A DNA stretch of 64,000 bases, from NCBI GenBank assembly GCA_003611805.1, contig RAYM01000016.1, positions 62,001 to 126,000 on the forward strand. The letters run 5' to 3'. Shown here piece by piece: positions 34,382 to 42,467 of the stretch (its first letter is position 1; each line of letters opens with the position of its first letter). Below the pieces are notes generated by a model, which was not told the origin of the DNA, ran no database searches, and saw nothing but the letters and a program-made list of their open reading frames with translations. The position numbers and the translations under genes were made by a program. The DNA comes from a bacterium 1xD42-87 (GTDB taxonomy: Bacteria > Bacillota > Clostridia > Lachnospirales > Lachnospiraceae).

Positions 34382-34639
34382 ATGAGCCAGATCACAAACG
34401 GACTGACATCTATGCAGCAGATTTTAGATTCCATGGAGCTTTCCGTGAAGCTGCGCAATCAGGCGCGTGCCGAACGCAGAGCTGAGGAAGCGGAGATTGC
34501 AAAACGAGATTTCCAGAGAAAACTGATGCTCGCCGCCAACAGCAAACTTAAACTCGACGGTATGGTTTCCGGCATCAAAGGCACGGAAGATGCCGTACAG
34601 CGCGATCAGCTTATGGCAATGATTATGGCGGGATTTTGA
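34382..34639 (+). CDS. Small helical protein, 85 aa, unknown
   Basis: The protein begins MSQITNGLTSMQQILDSMEL and is rich in Ala, Glu, Arg and Lys through residues 20-50 (RNQARAERRAEEAEIAKRDF), predicting a long helix or coiled coil. It has no membrane segment. GGAGG lies before the ATG, and the divergent position to the phosphatase gene gives it its own promoter region. A hairpin GGCGGGAT/ATCCCGCC spans the stop codon. I do not recognise a family. Confidence 0.6.
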   Translation: MSQITNGLTSMQQILDSMELSVKLRNQARAERRAEEAEIAKRDFQRKLMLAANSKLKLDGMVSGIKGTEDAVQRDQLMAMIMAGF

Positions 34640-34795
34640 TCGTCCGATCCCGCCTGTTCATCGTTTCGACCAATACTGCAATTTCCTTCATATCGAAACC
34701 ATTTTTTCTTTACGCCCGGCGATTTCCGGTGTATCCGATTATTTTCCCCTTCTGTCAACTCCCATAAAATAAAAATTATATGCCCGCAAAAATTT

Positions 34796-34824
34796 TGTCA
34801 CCTTTTATGCCCCGCGCCCGTATA
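34796..34824 (+). promoter_or_regulatory. Candidate ECF-type self-promoter
   Basis: TGTCACC (34796-34802), a 16-base spacer and CGTATA (34819-34824) fit the AAC-box plus CGT pattern of Firmicute ECF sigma promoters. It lies about 95 bases before the GTG of the sigma gene. Autoregulation is inferred from position. Confidence 0.5.
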
Positions 34825-34918
34825 TAGGGTGAGAGCTCTCCTAGAAACCCGGCTGCGATCAGATTCCGGCTACCGCGTGTTTCTTTATCATTATAAGCAG
34901 CGAAAGGGGGAATCCACT

Positions 34919-35386
34919 GTGAACAGAAAAAGCGAGTCTGAGATCAGCCGCGTGCTGCAAGACTACGGCGACATGCTCTACCGCACCGCCTATCTGCTTC
35001 TGGGCAATCCCCATGATGTACAGGACGCCCTGCAGGAGACACTGCTGCGCTATCTGGAAAAAGCGCCCGCGTTTGTCTCTTCGGACCACGAAAAGGCGTG
35101 GCTGCTGCGGGTTACGTCGAACTATTGTAAGGATTGTCTTCGCTTTCGCAGACGGCACTCCTATCTGGATTTAGAACCGCTCCAGGAATGTCTTCTGGCA
35201 GAGGAACATGCGCATGTACAGGAGCTGTACGCCCTGCCTGCCAAATGGAAGACCGTGCTCCTTCTGCACTATTTTGAGGGGTATTCGGTAAAAGAGATAG
35301 GGGAAATCCTCGGGCTGTCCGAAAGCGCCGTCAAGAAGCGGCTGCAGAGGGCACGGGAGGCGCTGCGATTGGAGATGGAGGAATAA
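34919..35386 (+). CDS. ECF-family RNA polymerase sigma factor
   Basis: A 155-residue group IV sigma factor. Region 2 (DMLYRTAYLLLGNPHDVQDALQ, quoted in part: YLLLGNPHDVQDALQET) and region 4 (HYFEGYSVKEIGEILGLSES, then AVKKRLQRAREAL) are both complete. The GTG at 34919 with AGGGGG eight bases upstream is preferred to an ATG at 34829, which lies too close to the predicted promoter. The next gene, 113 bases away, encodes a membrane protein in the usual anti-sigma position. Between them is an inverted repeat TGCGAAACTC/GAGTTTTGCA (35393-35459). Confidence 0.93.
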   Translation: MNRKSESEISRVLQDYGDMLYRTAYLLLGNPHDVQDALQETLLRYLEKAPAFVSSDHEKAWLLRVTSNYCKDCLRFRRRHSYLDLEPLQECLLAEEHAHVQELYALPAKWKTVLLLHYFEGYSVKEIGEILGLSESAVKKRLQRAREALRLEMEE

Positions 35387-35499
35387 AACAGGTGCGAAAC
35401 TCTTTTATAGTTATTGGCATTGCACAAATGGATTAATTTACGCTGAGATGAGTTTTGCAAATATCAACAAAAATTCATTAGATACAAGGAGGTCACGCT

Positions 35500-36135
35500 A
35501 TGAATGAAAAAAATATGATTAAGATAAGAGAATCCCTCGCCATGCCGTCCGAGATGGCGGATGCCTTGCAGGAAACGGTTACGGCTCGCGTGAGGCGTAA
35601 CGAGGGCCGTCGCTGCTTCTCGCCGCGCGCTTGCTCCGCCGGCAGCACCGGCTGTTTTGACCGCCGCATCCATTCCAGCCGTTACCGCGGGATATGCGCT
35701 GCCGCCGCCGCGCTGTTCTGTATCTTTGCGGTCAGCTCCACCTCTCTCGCCTACAATATCTATCAGGAAAAACAGCTTGCGGTCTTTATGGATGCGGATT
35801 TGTCCCAGAAAGATATTGACCGTATCGGTCAGGAAATCGCCGGGATATGCGAGATCTCTGACTGCCAGTCTGTCTCCCTGCAGTATGTCAGCGGAGACGA
35901 GGCATGGGAAGAGTTTAAAGCCGCCTATTTTACTGACGAGAATGGCGAAGAGATGACGGAACTGACCGAAGGCTTTGGCGAAAATCCTCTGGCGGACTCC
36001 TTTAACTACCAAGTGAGCGTCCGCATGAGCGCCGACACGCAGGCTGTCCGCGACCGCATCAGCCGGCTGCCCGGCGTGCGGAAGGTCACGACGGTGCGGG
36101 AGGCAAAATCGGAAAGCGCTGCATCGAATAATTAG
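35500..36135 (+). CDS. Single-pass membrane protein with FtsX extracellular-like domain, putative anti-sigma factor
   Basis: A 211-residue protein. The cytoplasmic N-terminus (~1-64) begins with MPSEMADALQETV-like sequence that could bind a sigma factor; one membrane helix spans ~65-86. Residues ~92-197 resemble the extracellular domain of the cell-division permease FtsX: an N-terminal strand QLAVFMDADLS, VSGDEAWEEFK, the conserved ENPLADSF (161-168) and RLPGVRKV near the end. The four permease helices of FtsX are absent. GGAGG precedes the ATG. Its place after the ECF sigma gene argues for an anti-sigma or sensor role. A strong terminator follows. Confidence 0.75.
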   Translation: MNEKNMIKIRESLAMPSEMADALQETVTARVRRNEGRRCFSPRACSAGSTGCFDRRIHSSRYRGICAAAAALFCIFAVSSTSLAYNIYQEKQLAVFMDADLSQKDIDRIGQEIAGICEISDCQSVSLQYVSGDEAWEEFKAAYFTDENGEEMTELTEGFGENPLADSFNYQVSVRMSADTQAVRDRISRLPGVRKVTTVREAKSESAASNN

Positions 36136-36149
36136 ATTGACACTTTTAC

Positions 36150-36186
36150 GACCCGCGGGGAATCAGCCCCGTGGGTCATTTTTTGC
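36150..36186 (+). terminator. Intrinsic terminator of the sigma/anti-sigma operon
   Basis: ACCCGCGGGG/CCCCGTGGGT (10 bp, one G-T) with loop AATCAG, then CATTTTTT. It lies just after the stop codon of the FtsX-domain gene. Confidence 0.88.
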
Positions 36187-36208
36187 CGTGATCTGCCCAT
36201 TGCCGAGA

Positions 36209-36637
36209 CTATACTTCCGCTATCTCATCAATGTCCGCCACAGGCTCCTTCAAGCCTTCAATCGTAATCCCCTGCTTCTTCGCATAGTCCCAGAGCGCCG
36301 CATGGATCGCTTCCTCCGCCAGAAGGGAACAGTGCACCTTCACTGGCGGAAGACCGTCCAGCGCCTCCATCACCGCCTTGTTGGTCACCTGTAAAGCTTC
36401 CTGCACCGTCTTTCCTTTCACCAGCTCGGTCGCCATGCTGCTGGTCGCCACCGCCGCGCCGCAGCCGAATGTCTTAAATTTCACATCCCGTATAACGCCC
36501 GCCTCGTCCACATCCAAATACATGCGCATGATATCGCCGCACTTGGCGTTGCCGACCGTGCCGACGCCGCTGGGATTTTCTATTTCCCCCATATTCCGGG
36601 GATTGTTAAAATGGTCCATCACTTTTTCGCTGTACAT
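36209..36637 (-). CDS. nifU: Iron-sulfur cluster scaffold (NifU/IscU-like)
   Basis: The scaffold on which [2Fe-2S] and [4Fe-4S] clusters are built before delivery to apo-proteins. The three ligand cysteines are C33 (AKCGD), C59 (FGCGA) and C103 (VHCSL), with D35 next to the first. This is the short IscU-type domain, 142 aa, without the NifU C-terminal parts. The start at 36637 (MYSEKV) follows AGGAGG. It lies 56 bases downstream of the cysteine desulfurase gene; together they make a minimal NifSU machine, as is usual in Clostridia. Confidence 0.95.
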   Translation of the reverse strand: MYSEKVMDHFNNPRNMGEIENPSGVGTVGNAKCGDIMRMYLDVDEAGVIRDVKFKTFGCGAAVATSSMATELVKGKTVQEALQVTNKAVMEALDGLPPVKVHCSLLAEEAIHAALWDYAKKQGITIEGLKEPVADIDEIAEV

Positions 36638-36693
36638 TTTTCCTCCTGCCTTTCCTCTGTCTGCCATTTTTCCATCTTACATCTGCGCACTGC

Positions 36694-37872
36694 TCATGCC
36701 TTACGCACAAAGTCCTCATATAACGGCGACATGTCCCGCAGCCGCCCGACGATCTCTTTCAACGCCTCCACGGTTCTGTCCAGTTCCTCTCTCGTGTTTT
36801 CCGCCGAGAGCGTCAGCCGGAGCGACCCGTGGGCGATCTCATGGGGCAGACCGATGGCGAGAAGCACATGGGACGGATCCAGCGCCCCCGAGGTGCACGC
36901 CGACCCGCTGGAGCCGCAGATGCCCCGCTGATCCAGCAAAATCAGCAGGGACTCCCCCTCTATAAAACGAAAACAGAAGTGGGCGTTGTTAGACAGCCTT
37001 TCCTGCCTGTGCCCGTTCAATCTCGTATACGGAATCTCCGCAAGCACCCTGTCAATCAGATAATCCCGCAGAGCCGTTTCCCTTGCCGCTCTCTCCTGCA
37101 TGGTCTCTCCCGCCAGAGCCGCCGCCGTCCCAAAGCCCACGATGCCGGGCACATTCAAGGTGCCCGCGCGCCGCCCTCTCTCCTGCGCGCCACCGTGGAT
37201 CAGTGGCTGCAGCCGCACATTTTCCCGGATATAGAGAATCCCCACGCCTTTCGGACCATACAGCTTATGCCCGCTGGCGGAAAGCAGGTCAATGTGCATC
37301 TCCCCCACATTTAAGGGCACATGCCCGTACGCCTGCACCGCGTCCGTGTGGAAGAAAATCCCCCGCGCATGGGCGATCTCCCCGATCTTTGCAACCGGCT
37401 GGATGGTCCCGATCTCATTGTTTGCCGCCATCACGGAAATCAGTACGGTGTCCGGGCGGATCGCCTTTTCCAGCGCCGCTGGCGAAATCATCCCCTCCCC
37501 GTCCACATCCAGATACGTCACCTCATACCCGCGCTTTTCCAGATATTCACAGGTGTGCAGCACGGCGTGGTGCTCGATCTTGCTCGTGATAATGTGCCTG
37601 CCTTTGTCCGAAAGCCCTTCCGCCACGGCGCGGACCGCCCAGTTGTCGGACTCGCTGCCGCCCGCCGTAAAATAAATTTCGTTCGGCTTTGCGCCGATCA
37701 ATGCCGCCGCCCGCTCTCTGGCAATTCCCACCGCCTTTTTCGCCTCCCCCGCAAAACTGTAGATGGCGGATGGGTTGGCGTAGGTTTCCCGGAAATAAGG
37801 CAGCATCTCCTGCAATACCTCCTCGGATACCTTTGTGGTTGCTGCGTTGTCCAAATAAATTCTTTCACCCAT
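36694..37872 (-). CDS. nifS: Cysteine desulfurase (NifS/IscS-like)
   Basis: A pyridoxal-phosphate enzyme that takes sulfur from cysteine, forming alanine and an enzyme persulfide. The cofactor Lys is K203 in SASGHKLYGPKG, H101 is the stacking His, and the persulfide Cys is C326 in GSSGSACTSG. That is the long flexible loop of the IscS/NifS class rather than the SufS class. The length of 392 aa is normal. A GGAG site precedes the ATG. It has its own promoter and heads the nifSU pair. No IscR repressor is next to it. Confidence 0.96.
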   Translation of the reverse strand: MGERIYLDNAATTKVSEEVLQEMLPYFRETYANPSAIYSFAGEAKKAVGIARERAAALIGAKPNEIYFTAGGSESDNWAVRAVAEGLSDKGRHIITSKIEHHAVLHTCEYLEKRGYEVTYLDVDGEGMISPAALEKAIRPDTVLISVMAANNEIGTIQPVAKIGEIAHARGIFFHTDAVQAYGHVPLNVGEMHIDLLSASGHKLYGPKGVGILYIRENVRLQPLIHGGAQERGRRAGTLNVPGIVGFGTAAALAGETMQERAARETALRDYLIDRVLAEIPYTRLNGHRQERLSNNAHFCFRFIEGESLLILLDQRGICGSSGSACTSGALDPSHVLLAIGLPHEIAHGSLRLTLSAENTREELDRTVEALKEIVGRLRDMSPLYEDFVRKA

Positions 37873-37926
37873 ATCTTTTCGTCTCCATTTATATATAATT
37901 CCTATCGGTTTACTATTCTATTGGAT

Positions 37927-37954
37927 ATTATAGCAGGCTTGCAGAAAACTGCAA
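37927..37954 (-). promoter_or_regulatory. Promoter of nifSU, embedded in a hairpin
   Basis: On the minus strand TTGCAG (37949-37954), 16 bases and TATAAT (37927-37932). The -35 box lies inside a perfect 9-bp hairpin GGCTTGCAG/CTGCAAGCC (37936-37957), which may also terminate transcripts from upstream. Confidence 0.65.
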
Positions 37955-38042
37955 GCCTATTTCCTGCTATTTCCATTATTAACGCTGCTTTTCCGCAAGC
38001 TGCGCCGCTTCAAGGTCAGAACATTTCAAATTCGTCTTAATT

Positions 38043-38264
38043 TCAGGCTTTTTCCGCAATACGCTCACTGTAACGCCCCTTCCTGATCCGTTTACCGACC
38101 TCTGTCCTCGTTCCATCGCTGTTTTCCCGATATATGGTCTGCGTCTCCCGGTCATACGTCACCACCGGAATATCCATCGCTCTTTTTTTCTCAAGTTCAA
38201 TTCTTACCGCAGCGTTCGCACGTCTTACAACCGCTTCATCAGAGATATATTCCTGTCTTGTCAT
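38043..38264 (-). CDS. Small hypothetical protein, 73 aa
   Basis: The sequence has RRANAAVRIELEKKRAMDIP, then VVTYDRETQTIYRENSDGTR and a basic end GKRIRKGRYSERIAEKA. It looks like the antitoxin-like or DNA-associated small proteins of Clostridia that carry a helix followed by a beta hairpin, but no toxin gene is adjacent. The start at 38264 (MTRQEY) follows GGAGGGG at about ten bases. I do not assign a function. Confidence 0.6.
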   Translation of the reverse strand: MTRQEYISDEAVVRRANAAVRIELEKKRAMDIPVVTYDRETQTIYRENSDGTRTEVGKRIRKGRYSERIAEKA

Positions 38265-38566
38265 AGCCGTATCCCCTCCTCTAAGCTCCGTTTCACACAT
38301 CCTTATACCAATATCATATCCCCTCGCCGCATTTCTATCAAGCTATTTCTCCCCAAAAACACAGGCCGGGCGGCTATTTGCATAGCCACCCGTATCCTAT
38401 CCCCTTTTACACTGTACCCAGTGCTTATAATGAACGCAGAAGAAAACCCATGACCCTGAGTGGTCCGCCTTCTTACCGCGACATTACCTTGTCATTATCC
38501 GATGATCCGAAACAGTTCGGAACTATCGGTTTGCGAATTGTAATATGATCTTCCCTGTTACCTCCG
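38265..38566. other. Gap with two hairpins downstream of the BlaR1-type gene
   Basis: A nested hairpin CCGAT..TCCGAA/TTCGGA..ATCGG lies at 38499-38529. A second hairpin, GGGnGGCTAT/ATAGCCnCCC, lies at 38368-38391; read on the minus strand it is followed within ten bases by TTTTT. The second could terminate the BlaI/BlaR1 operon. No gene is seen. Confidence 0.5.
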
Positions 38567-39925
38567 TCAATGTGGACATTTTGTAAATGTTGTTCTACTG
38601 ATCGCATCACCCTGTATCACATAACCGCATTTGCTACATCTCTGCGCGTAAAATTCTCTCACTAAACAGCTGCCGTCCGAAAATTTAGTATGATCATACC
38701 CTGTTCCTGATACAAAGGTGTGGTTACAGTAAGGTTCGATTCCTTCATCCTCCATGATCGGATAAACATTTCCCGCCTCATCCACAAACTGCCTGTCATA
38801 CAGAAGTTCCTGTGTACTCTTCATCACTTCCGATTCTTTAAACTCCTGCACTATTTCCTCGTCAGCTTCCTCCGGAACAAACATAAACATATCATTCTGC
38901 ATCGTTATTTCTATCTCTTCCTGCGAAGTATTCTCAGGCAATTCTCTTTCCACAGGCTCTCTATACGCAAACACCGTCATAGAGTTTGCAAAGGTCAACG
39001 CCGCCACCAGCGCTACAGCCGCAACACGGTTCCATTTCTTCTTTCTCATCAAATTTTCCATCCTTTCCTTCATCTTTTGTGTATTGTCTCCAAAGCCGGA
39101 CTTCCACCGCAAGGAGACTTCCTTTTCTTCCTTTTCCCGCGCCTCCTCGATCATCAGGCGCAGATACTCTTTCACCTCCACATCTGCCCTTTCTTGCATC
39201 ACGATCTCATCACAGGAACATTCGCAAACCTGTTCGAAACTGCTGTATAGTATCCACACCAACGGGTTGTAACAGTGTATCATCCTTGCCAGGTCCATGA
39301 GCATTTTCCAAAGCACATCCATGCGTTTGATATGTACCAGTTCATGTCTCACAAGCAGCTCCGCTTCCGGGCTTGTCGTCGCTCTGCTGCAGATGATCAC
39401 TGGCTTGAAAAATCCGAAAGTAATGGTATTCTCACCAGCCATCGCTTCATACAGATATACATGCCGCCTGATTTTATATTGTTTCTTCAGATTTTCGAGA
39501 AAGGCTCTGCATTCCGGCATCATTGCCATGTCCGCATACCTTGCTGCTATACGAGCCAGCCGCACATACTCGATCACCCAGACCGCCAGCAAAATACCAA
39601 TCGCCAAAATCCATAAAATGGCTGCCACCATCTGTACACCGGCATAGATATTCACATGCAATGCATCTTCCGCGTAAACAATATGATTTCTCCGCGACAG
39701 TGATATCTTTGAAATTAACACGGGGCTCTCCGGCAGAAGCCGCCGGAGCACCACCAAATAACATTTCTTCAAATAAGGTAACGGAACAAGATAATACAGA
39801 ATCGCCGCCCTGGCGAGCAGATCAAAATACCTTGCACAGATTTTGTGCTTCAACAAGCACCGCAGCAACAGATAAACAGCCGTAATCGTACTGCCGGAAA
39901 TAGTCAGAACCAGCAGGTATTCCAT
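38567..39925 (-). CDS. BlaR1/MecR1-type M56 membrane metallopeptidase
   Basis: A membrane sensor-protease that on signal leads to cleavage of its BlaI-type repressor. Four hydrophobic segments frame the M56 zinc site RHELVHIK (H194, E195, H198) and the following ECSCDE region. The beta-lactam-binding domain of true BlaR1 is absent. Instead the ~150 residues after the last helix are acidic and end in a small Cys/His-rich unit (NHTFVSGTGYDHTKF, then CSKCGYVIQGD and TKCPH). The signal is therefore probably not a beta-lactam. It lies 11 bases after the BlaI gene. Confidence 0.88.
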   Translation of the reverse strand: MEYLLVLTISGSTITAVYLLLRCLLKHKICARYFDLLARAAILYYLVPLPYLKKCYLVVLRRLLPESPVLISKISLSRRNHIVYAEDALHVNIYAGVQMVAAILWILAIGILLAVWVIEYVRLARIAARYADMAMMPECRAFLENLKKQYKIRRHVYLYEAMAGENTITFGFFKPVIICSRATTSPEAELLVRHELVHIKRMDVLWKMLMDLARMIHCYNPLVWILYSSFEQVCECSCDEIVMQERADVEVKEYLRLMIEEAREKEEKEVSLRWKSGFGDNTQKMKERMENLMRKKKWNRVAAVALVAALTFANSMTVFAYREPVERELPENTSQEEIEITMQNDMFMFVPEEADEEIVQEFKESEVMKSTQELLYDRQFVDEAGNVYPIMEDEGIEPYCNHTFVSGTGYDHTKFSDGSCLVREFYAQRCSKCGYVIQGDAISRTTFTKCPH

Positions 39926-39936
39926 CTCTCTTTCTC

Positions 39937-40299
39937 CTAGCTGTTTTCCAAAAAGTCAATCAACGCTCTGGCATCACTGTCTGCAATCGAATTTTTCTTT
40001 GCGAATGACGCCACAAAATTGCTCAACCTTCCCCCATACACATGATCAATCACCGTCTTCATCTGAATGTTGCTATACTCTTCCCGACTATACACAGGTT
40101 TCGCTATTCTGTTTTCCCGTTTTACCAGTCCCTTATTCTCTAACCGGGACAGAAAAGTATTGAGGGTCTGCCTCTTCCATTCTTTTCCGTCCTCCTCAAA
40201 CAAAGCAAGCAGCTCCGCCTGCTTAATTCCCTCCTCATGCTCCCAGAGTTTTTCCATAACCTCCATTTCTGCTGCAGACATGTCATAAATTTTTTTCAT
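39937..40299 (-). CDS. BlaI/MecI/CopY family repressor
   Basis: A 120-residue winged-helix repressor. The N-terminal DNA-binding domain covers ~5-75 (AEMEVMEKLWEHEEGIKQAE, then TLNTFLSRLENKGLV) and the C-terminal dimerisation helices follow. It normally represses its own operon until cleaved with the help of the M56 protein encoded next. The upstream region has a consensus promoter with TACTACA-type half-sites. A heterodimeric exporter is encoded just downstream of a separate gap on the same strand side and is a possible, unproven target. Confidence 0.93.
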   Translation of the reverse strand: MKKIYDMSAAEMEVMEKLWEHEEGIKQAELLALFEEDGKEWKRQTLNTFLSRLENKGLVKRENRIAKPVYSREEYSNIQMKTVIDHVYGGRLSNFVASFAKKNSIADSDARALIDFLENS

Positions 40300-40323
40300 G
40301 TGATTTTCTTCCCATATCTTTCC

Positions 40324-40410
40324 GACTACAAGCCCGTCTCTGCGAGACTATTGCCTGTAGTCAATTTTAATATATAATTTTTTTCGCCATCTGTCAACTT
40401 CATACTACAA
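40324..40410 (-). promoter_or_regulatory. Promoter and candidate BlaI operator
   Basis: On the minus strand TTGACA (40392-40397), 17 bases and TATATT (40369-40374) form a consensus promoter. GACTACA...TGTAGTC (40324-40330 and 40356-40362) lies at and after the start site. A further TACTACA (40403-40409) lies upstream of the -35 box. TACTACA/TGTAGTA is the known BlaI/MecI half-site, so autorepression is likely. Confidence 0.6.
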
Positions 40411-40427
40411 ATTAAGTTAAATTGATT

Positions 40428-42329
40428 TTAAGCGGTAATTGCATTTCCTGTATACAACTGATAGTATTTGCCGCGTTCTTCAATCAACTGGTTGTGGGTG
40501 CCCCTCTCAATGATGCGTCCCTGCTCCAGCACCATAATACAGTCGGAGTTCTTGACCGTGGACAACCTGTGGGCGATCACGAAAGTCGTTCTGCCTTTCA
40601 TCAGCTTATCCATACCATCCTGCACAATGCGCTCGGTGCGTGTGTCAATAGAACTGGTCGCCTCGTCCAGAATCAGTACCGGCGGATCCGCGACCGCCGC
40701 ACGCGCAATCGCCAGAAGCTGCCTCTGTCCCTGGCTCAGGTTTGCGCCATCCCCGGAAAGCACGGTGTCATACCCTTCCGGCAGTCTCCGGATAAAGCTG
40801 TCCGCGTTCGCCAGCTTCGCTGCCGCGCGCACTTCCTCGTCGGTGGCGTCCAGCTTCCCGTAGCGGATATTCTCCATCACCGTCCCGGTAAAGAGGTGGG
40901 TGTCCTGCAGCACGATCCCCAGCGAACGGCGCAGGTCATCCTTCTTAATCTTGTTGACGTTGATGCCGTCGTAGCGGATCTTTCCGTCCTGAATGTCATA
41001 AAATCGGTTAATCAGGTTGGTAATCGTAGTTTTGCCCGCTCCCGTGGAACCGACGAAAGCAATCTTCTGTCCCGGCTCGGCGTAAAGTTTCACATCGTGG
41101 AGCACCATCTTATCATCATTATAACCGAAATCCACCCCGTCGAAAACCACATCACCCATAAGTTCCACATAATCTATGGAGTGGTCCGCCTGATGCTCAT
41201 GTCTCCACGCCCAACGGCCGGTGCGCTCCGGCGTTTCCGTAAGCGTTCCGTTCTCCTCTTTTACATTGACCAGAGTCACATAGCCGTCATCCACCTCGGG
41301 CGTTTCATCCAGCATCTTAAAGATACGCTCCGCGCCCGCCATCGCCATGACGATCGAATTGAACTGCTGACTCACCTGGTTAATCGGACCGTTAAAACTT
41401 CTGTTGAAGGTCAGGAAACTCGCCAGTTTTCCCAGAGTTAAACCCGTCGCCCCGGAGAGTGCAAGCGCGCCGCCCACAATGGCGCATACCACATAGCTCA
41501 CATTTCCAAGCTGCTGGTTCACGGGACCAACCACGTTGACCAGATAGTTTGCCCTGTCCGCACTCTCAAAAAGCGCGTCGTTTAAGTTCCGAAAGTCCTC
41601 AATGTTCTTTTCCTCATGGTTGAACACCTTCACTACCTTCTGTCCGTTCATCATCTCCTCGATAAAGCCGTTGACCTTGCCGAGGTTCGTCTGCTGCTCC
41701 AGAAAATAGCGTCCGCTCAAACCTGCCACCTTCTTGGTCACCACAAGCATAACCGCCACCATGACAAGTGTCACCGCTGTCAGAGGTATGCTTAATATTA
41801 TCATACTTATCAATACACTGACAATAGTAATCGCACTGTTAAATACCTGCGGCATGCTTTGGCTGATCATCTGTCTCAGCGTTTCCGTATCATTTGTATA
41901 GGTTGACATAATGTCTCCATGCACATGCGAGTCAAAATATTTGATCGGAAGCGACTCCATATGGGAAAACAGATCGTCACGCACATTGCGCAGAGTGCCC
42001 TGTGTCACATTGATCATAATGCGGTTCCACGCATAGGACGCTAGCACACCGATCAGATACAGACACGCCACTCTCGCGATCGCTCCCGCCAGAGGCGAAA
42101 AGTCCGGTACATCCTGCGTCAGCATGGGCGCGATATAATCGTCAATCAGACTCTGGATAAACATAGTGCCCTGCACGTTCGCCAGCACGCTCACAAAAAT
42201 CAGCGCCGCCACAATCACCAGATGAAGCCCATAACCCTTTGCCACATATCCCATCAGGCGCTTAAACACCTTCCCCGGATTCTCTATTCTCTTTCCACCC
42301 TGCATTCTTCTTCCATGTGGTCCCGGCAT
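40428..42329 (-). CDS. ABC exporter, fused permease-ATPase (catalytic half)
   Basis: A 633-residue type IV ABC exporter half. Six membrane helices lie in residues ~35-350. The ATPase has Walker A GSTGAGKTTI, signature LSQGQRQLL and Walker B LILDEATSSID with an intact catalytic Glu, plus the H-loop in VIAHRLST. A short insert (~365-400) separates the two domains. It follows the gene for the other half (42468-44204) in the same direction, with a palindromic repeat between. The pair should form a heterodimer that exports a lipid, drug or peptide; the substrate is unknown. Confidence 0.93.
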   Translation of the reverse strand: MPGPHGRRMQGGKRIENPGKVFKRLMGYVAKGYGLHLVIVAALIFVSVLANVQGTMFIQSLIDDYIAPMLTQDVPDFSPLAGAIARVACLYLIGVLASYAWNRIMINVTQGTLRNVRDDLFSHMESLPIKYFDSHVHGDIMSTYTNDTETLRQMISQSMPQVFNSAITIVSVLISMIILSIPLTAVTLVMVAVMLVVTKKVAGLSGRYFLEQQTNLGKVNGFIEEMMNGQKVVKVFNHEEKNIEDFRNLNDALFESADRANYLVNVVGPVNQQLGNVSYVVCAIVGGALALSGATGLTLGKLASFLTFNRSFNGPINQVSQQFNSIVMAMAGAERIFKMLDETPEVDDGYVTLVNVKEENGTLTETPERTGRWAWRHEHQADHSIDYVELMGDVVFDGVDFGYNDDKMVLHDVKLYAEPGQKIAFVGSTGAGKTTITNLINRFYDIQDGKIRYDGINVNKIKKDDLRRSLGIVLQDTHLFTGTVMENIRYGKLDATDEEVRAAAKLANADSFIRRLPEGYDTVLSGDGANLSQGQRQLLAIARAAVADPPVLILDEATSSIDTRTERIVQDGMDKLMKGRTTFVIAHRLSTVKNSDCIMVLEQGRIIERGTHNQLIEERGKYYQLYTGNAITA

Positions 42330-42399
42330 ATTTATACCTCCCTACTCTACTTTATTATTATTACGGAGTTTGTGGCTGCCATGCAGACACGAACTCCCA

Positions 42400-42464
42400 C
42401 GCGAGACTTAGCACTTCTTTGCGAGGATGCCTTTGCTGACGAGCAATTAGAAGTCCTTCTCGCG
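42400..42464. repeat. Palindromic repeat between the two exporter genes
   Basis: The outer stem is CGCGAGA/TCTCGCG (42400-42406 with 42458-42464) and the inner stem ACTTCT/AGAAGT, with unequal unpaired bases (six left, three right) and TGCCTTTGC near the tip. The plan matches the repeat at 15955-16020, with only part of the sequence kept. Confidence 0.65.
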
Positions 42465-42467
42465 TTG

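Noticed and set aside
38415-38435. A plus-strand TATAAT promoter
   Set aside because: No -35 box at a proper distance and no plus-strand gene downstream.
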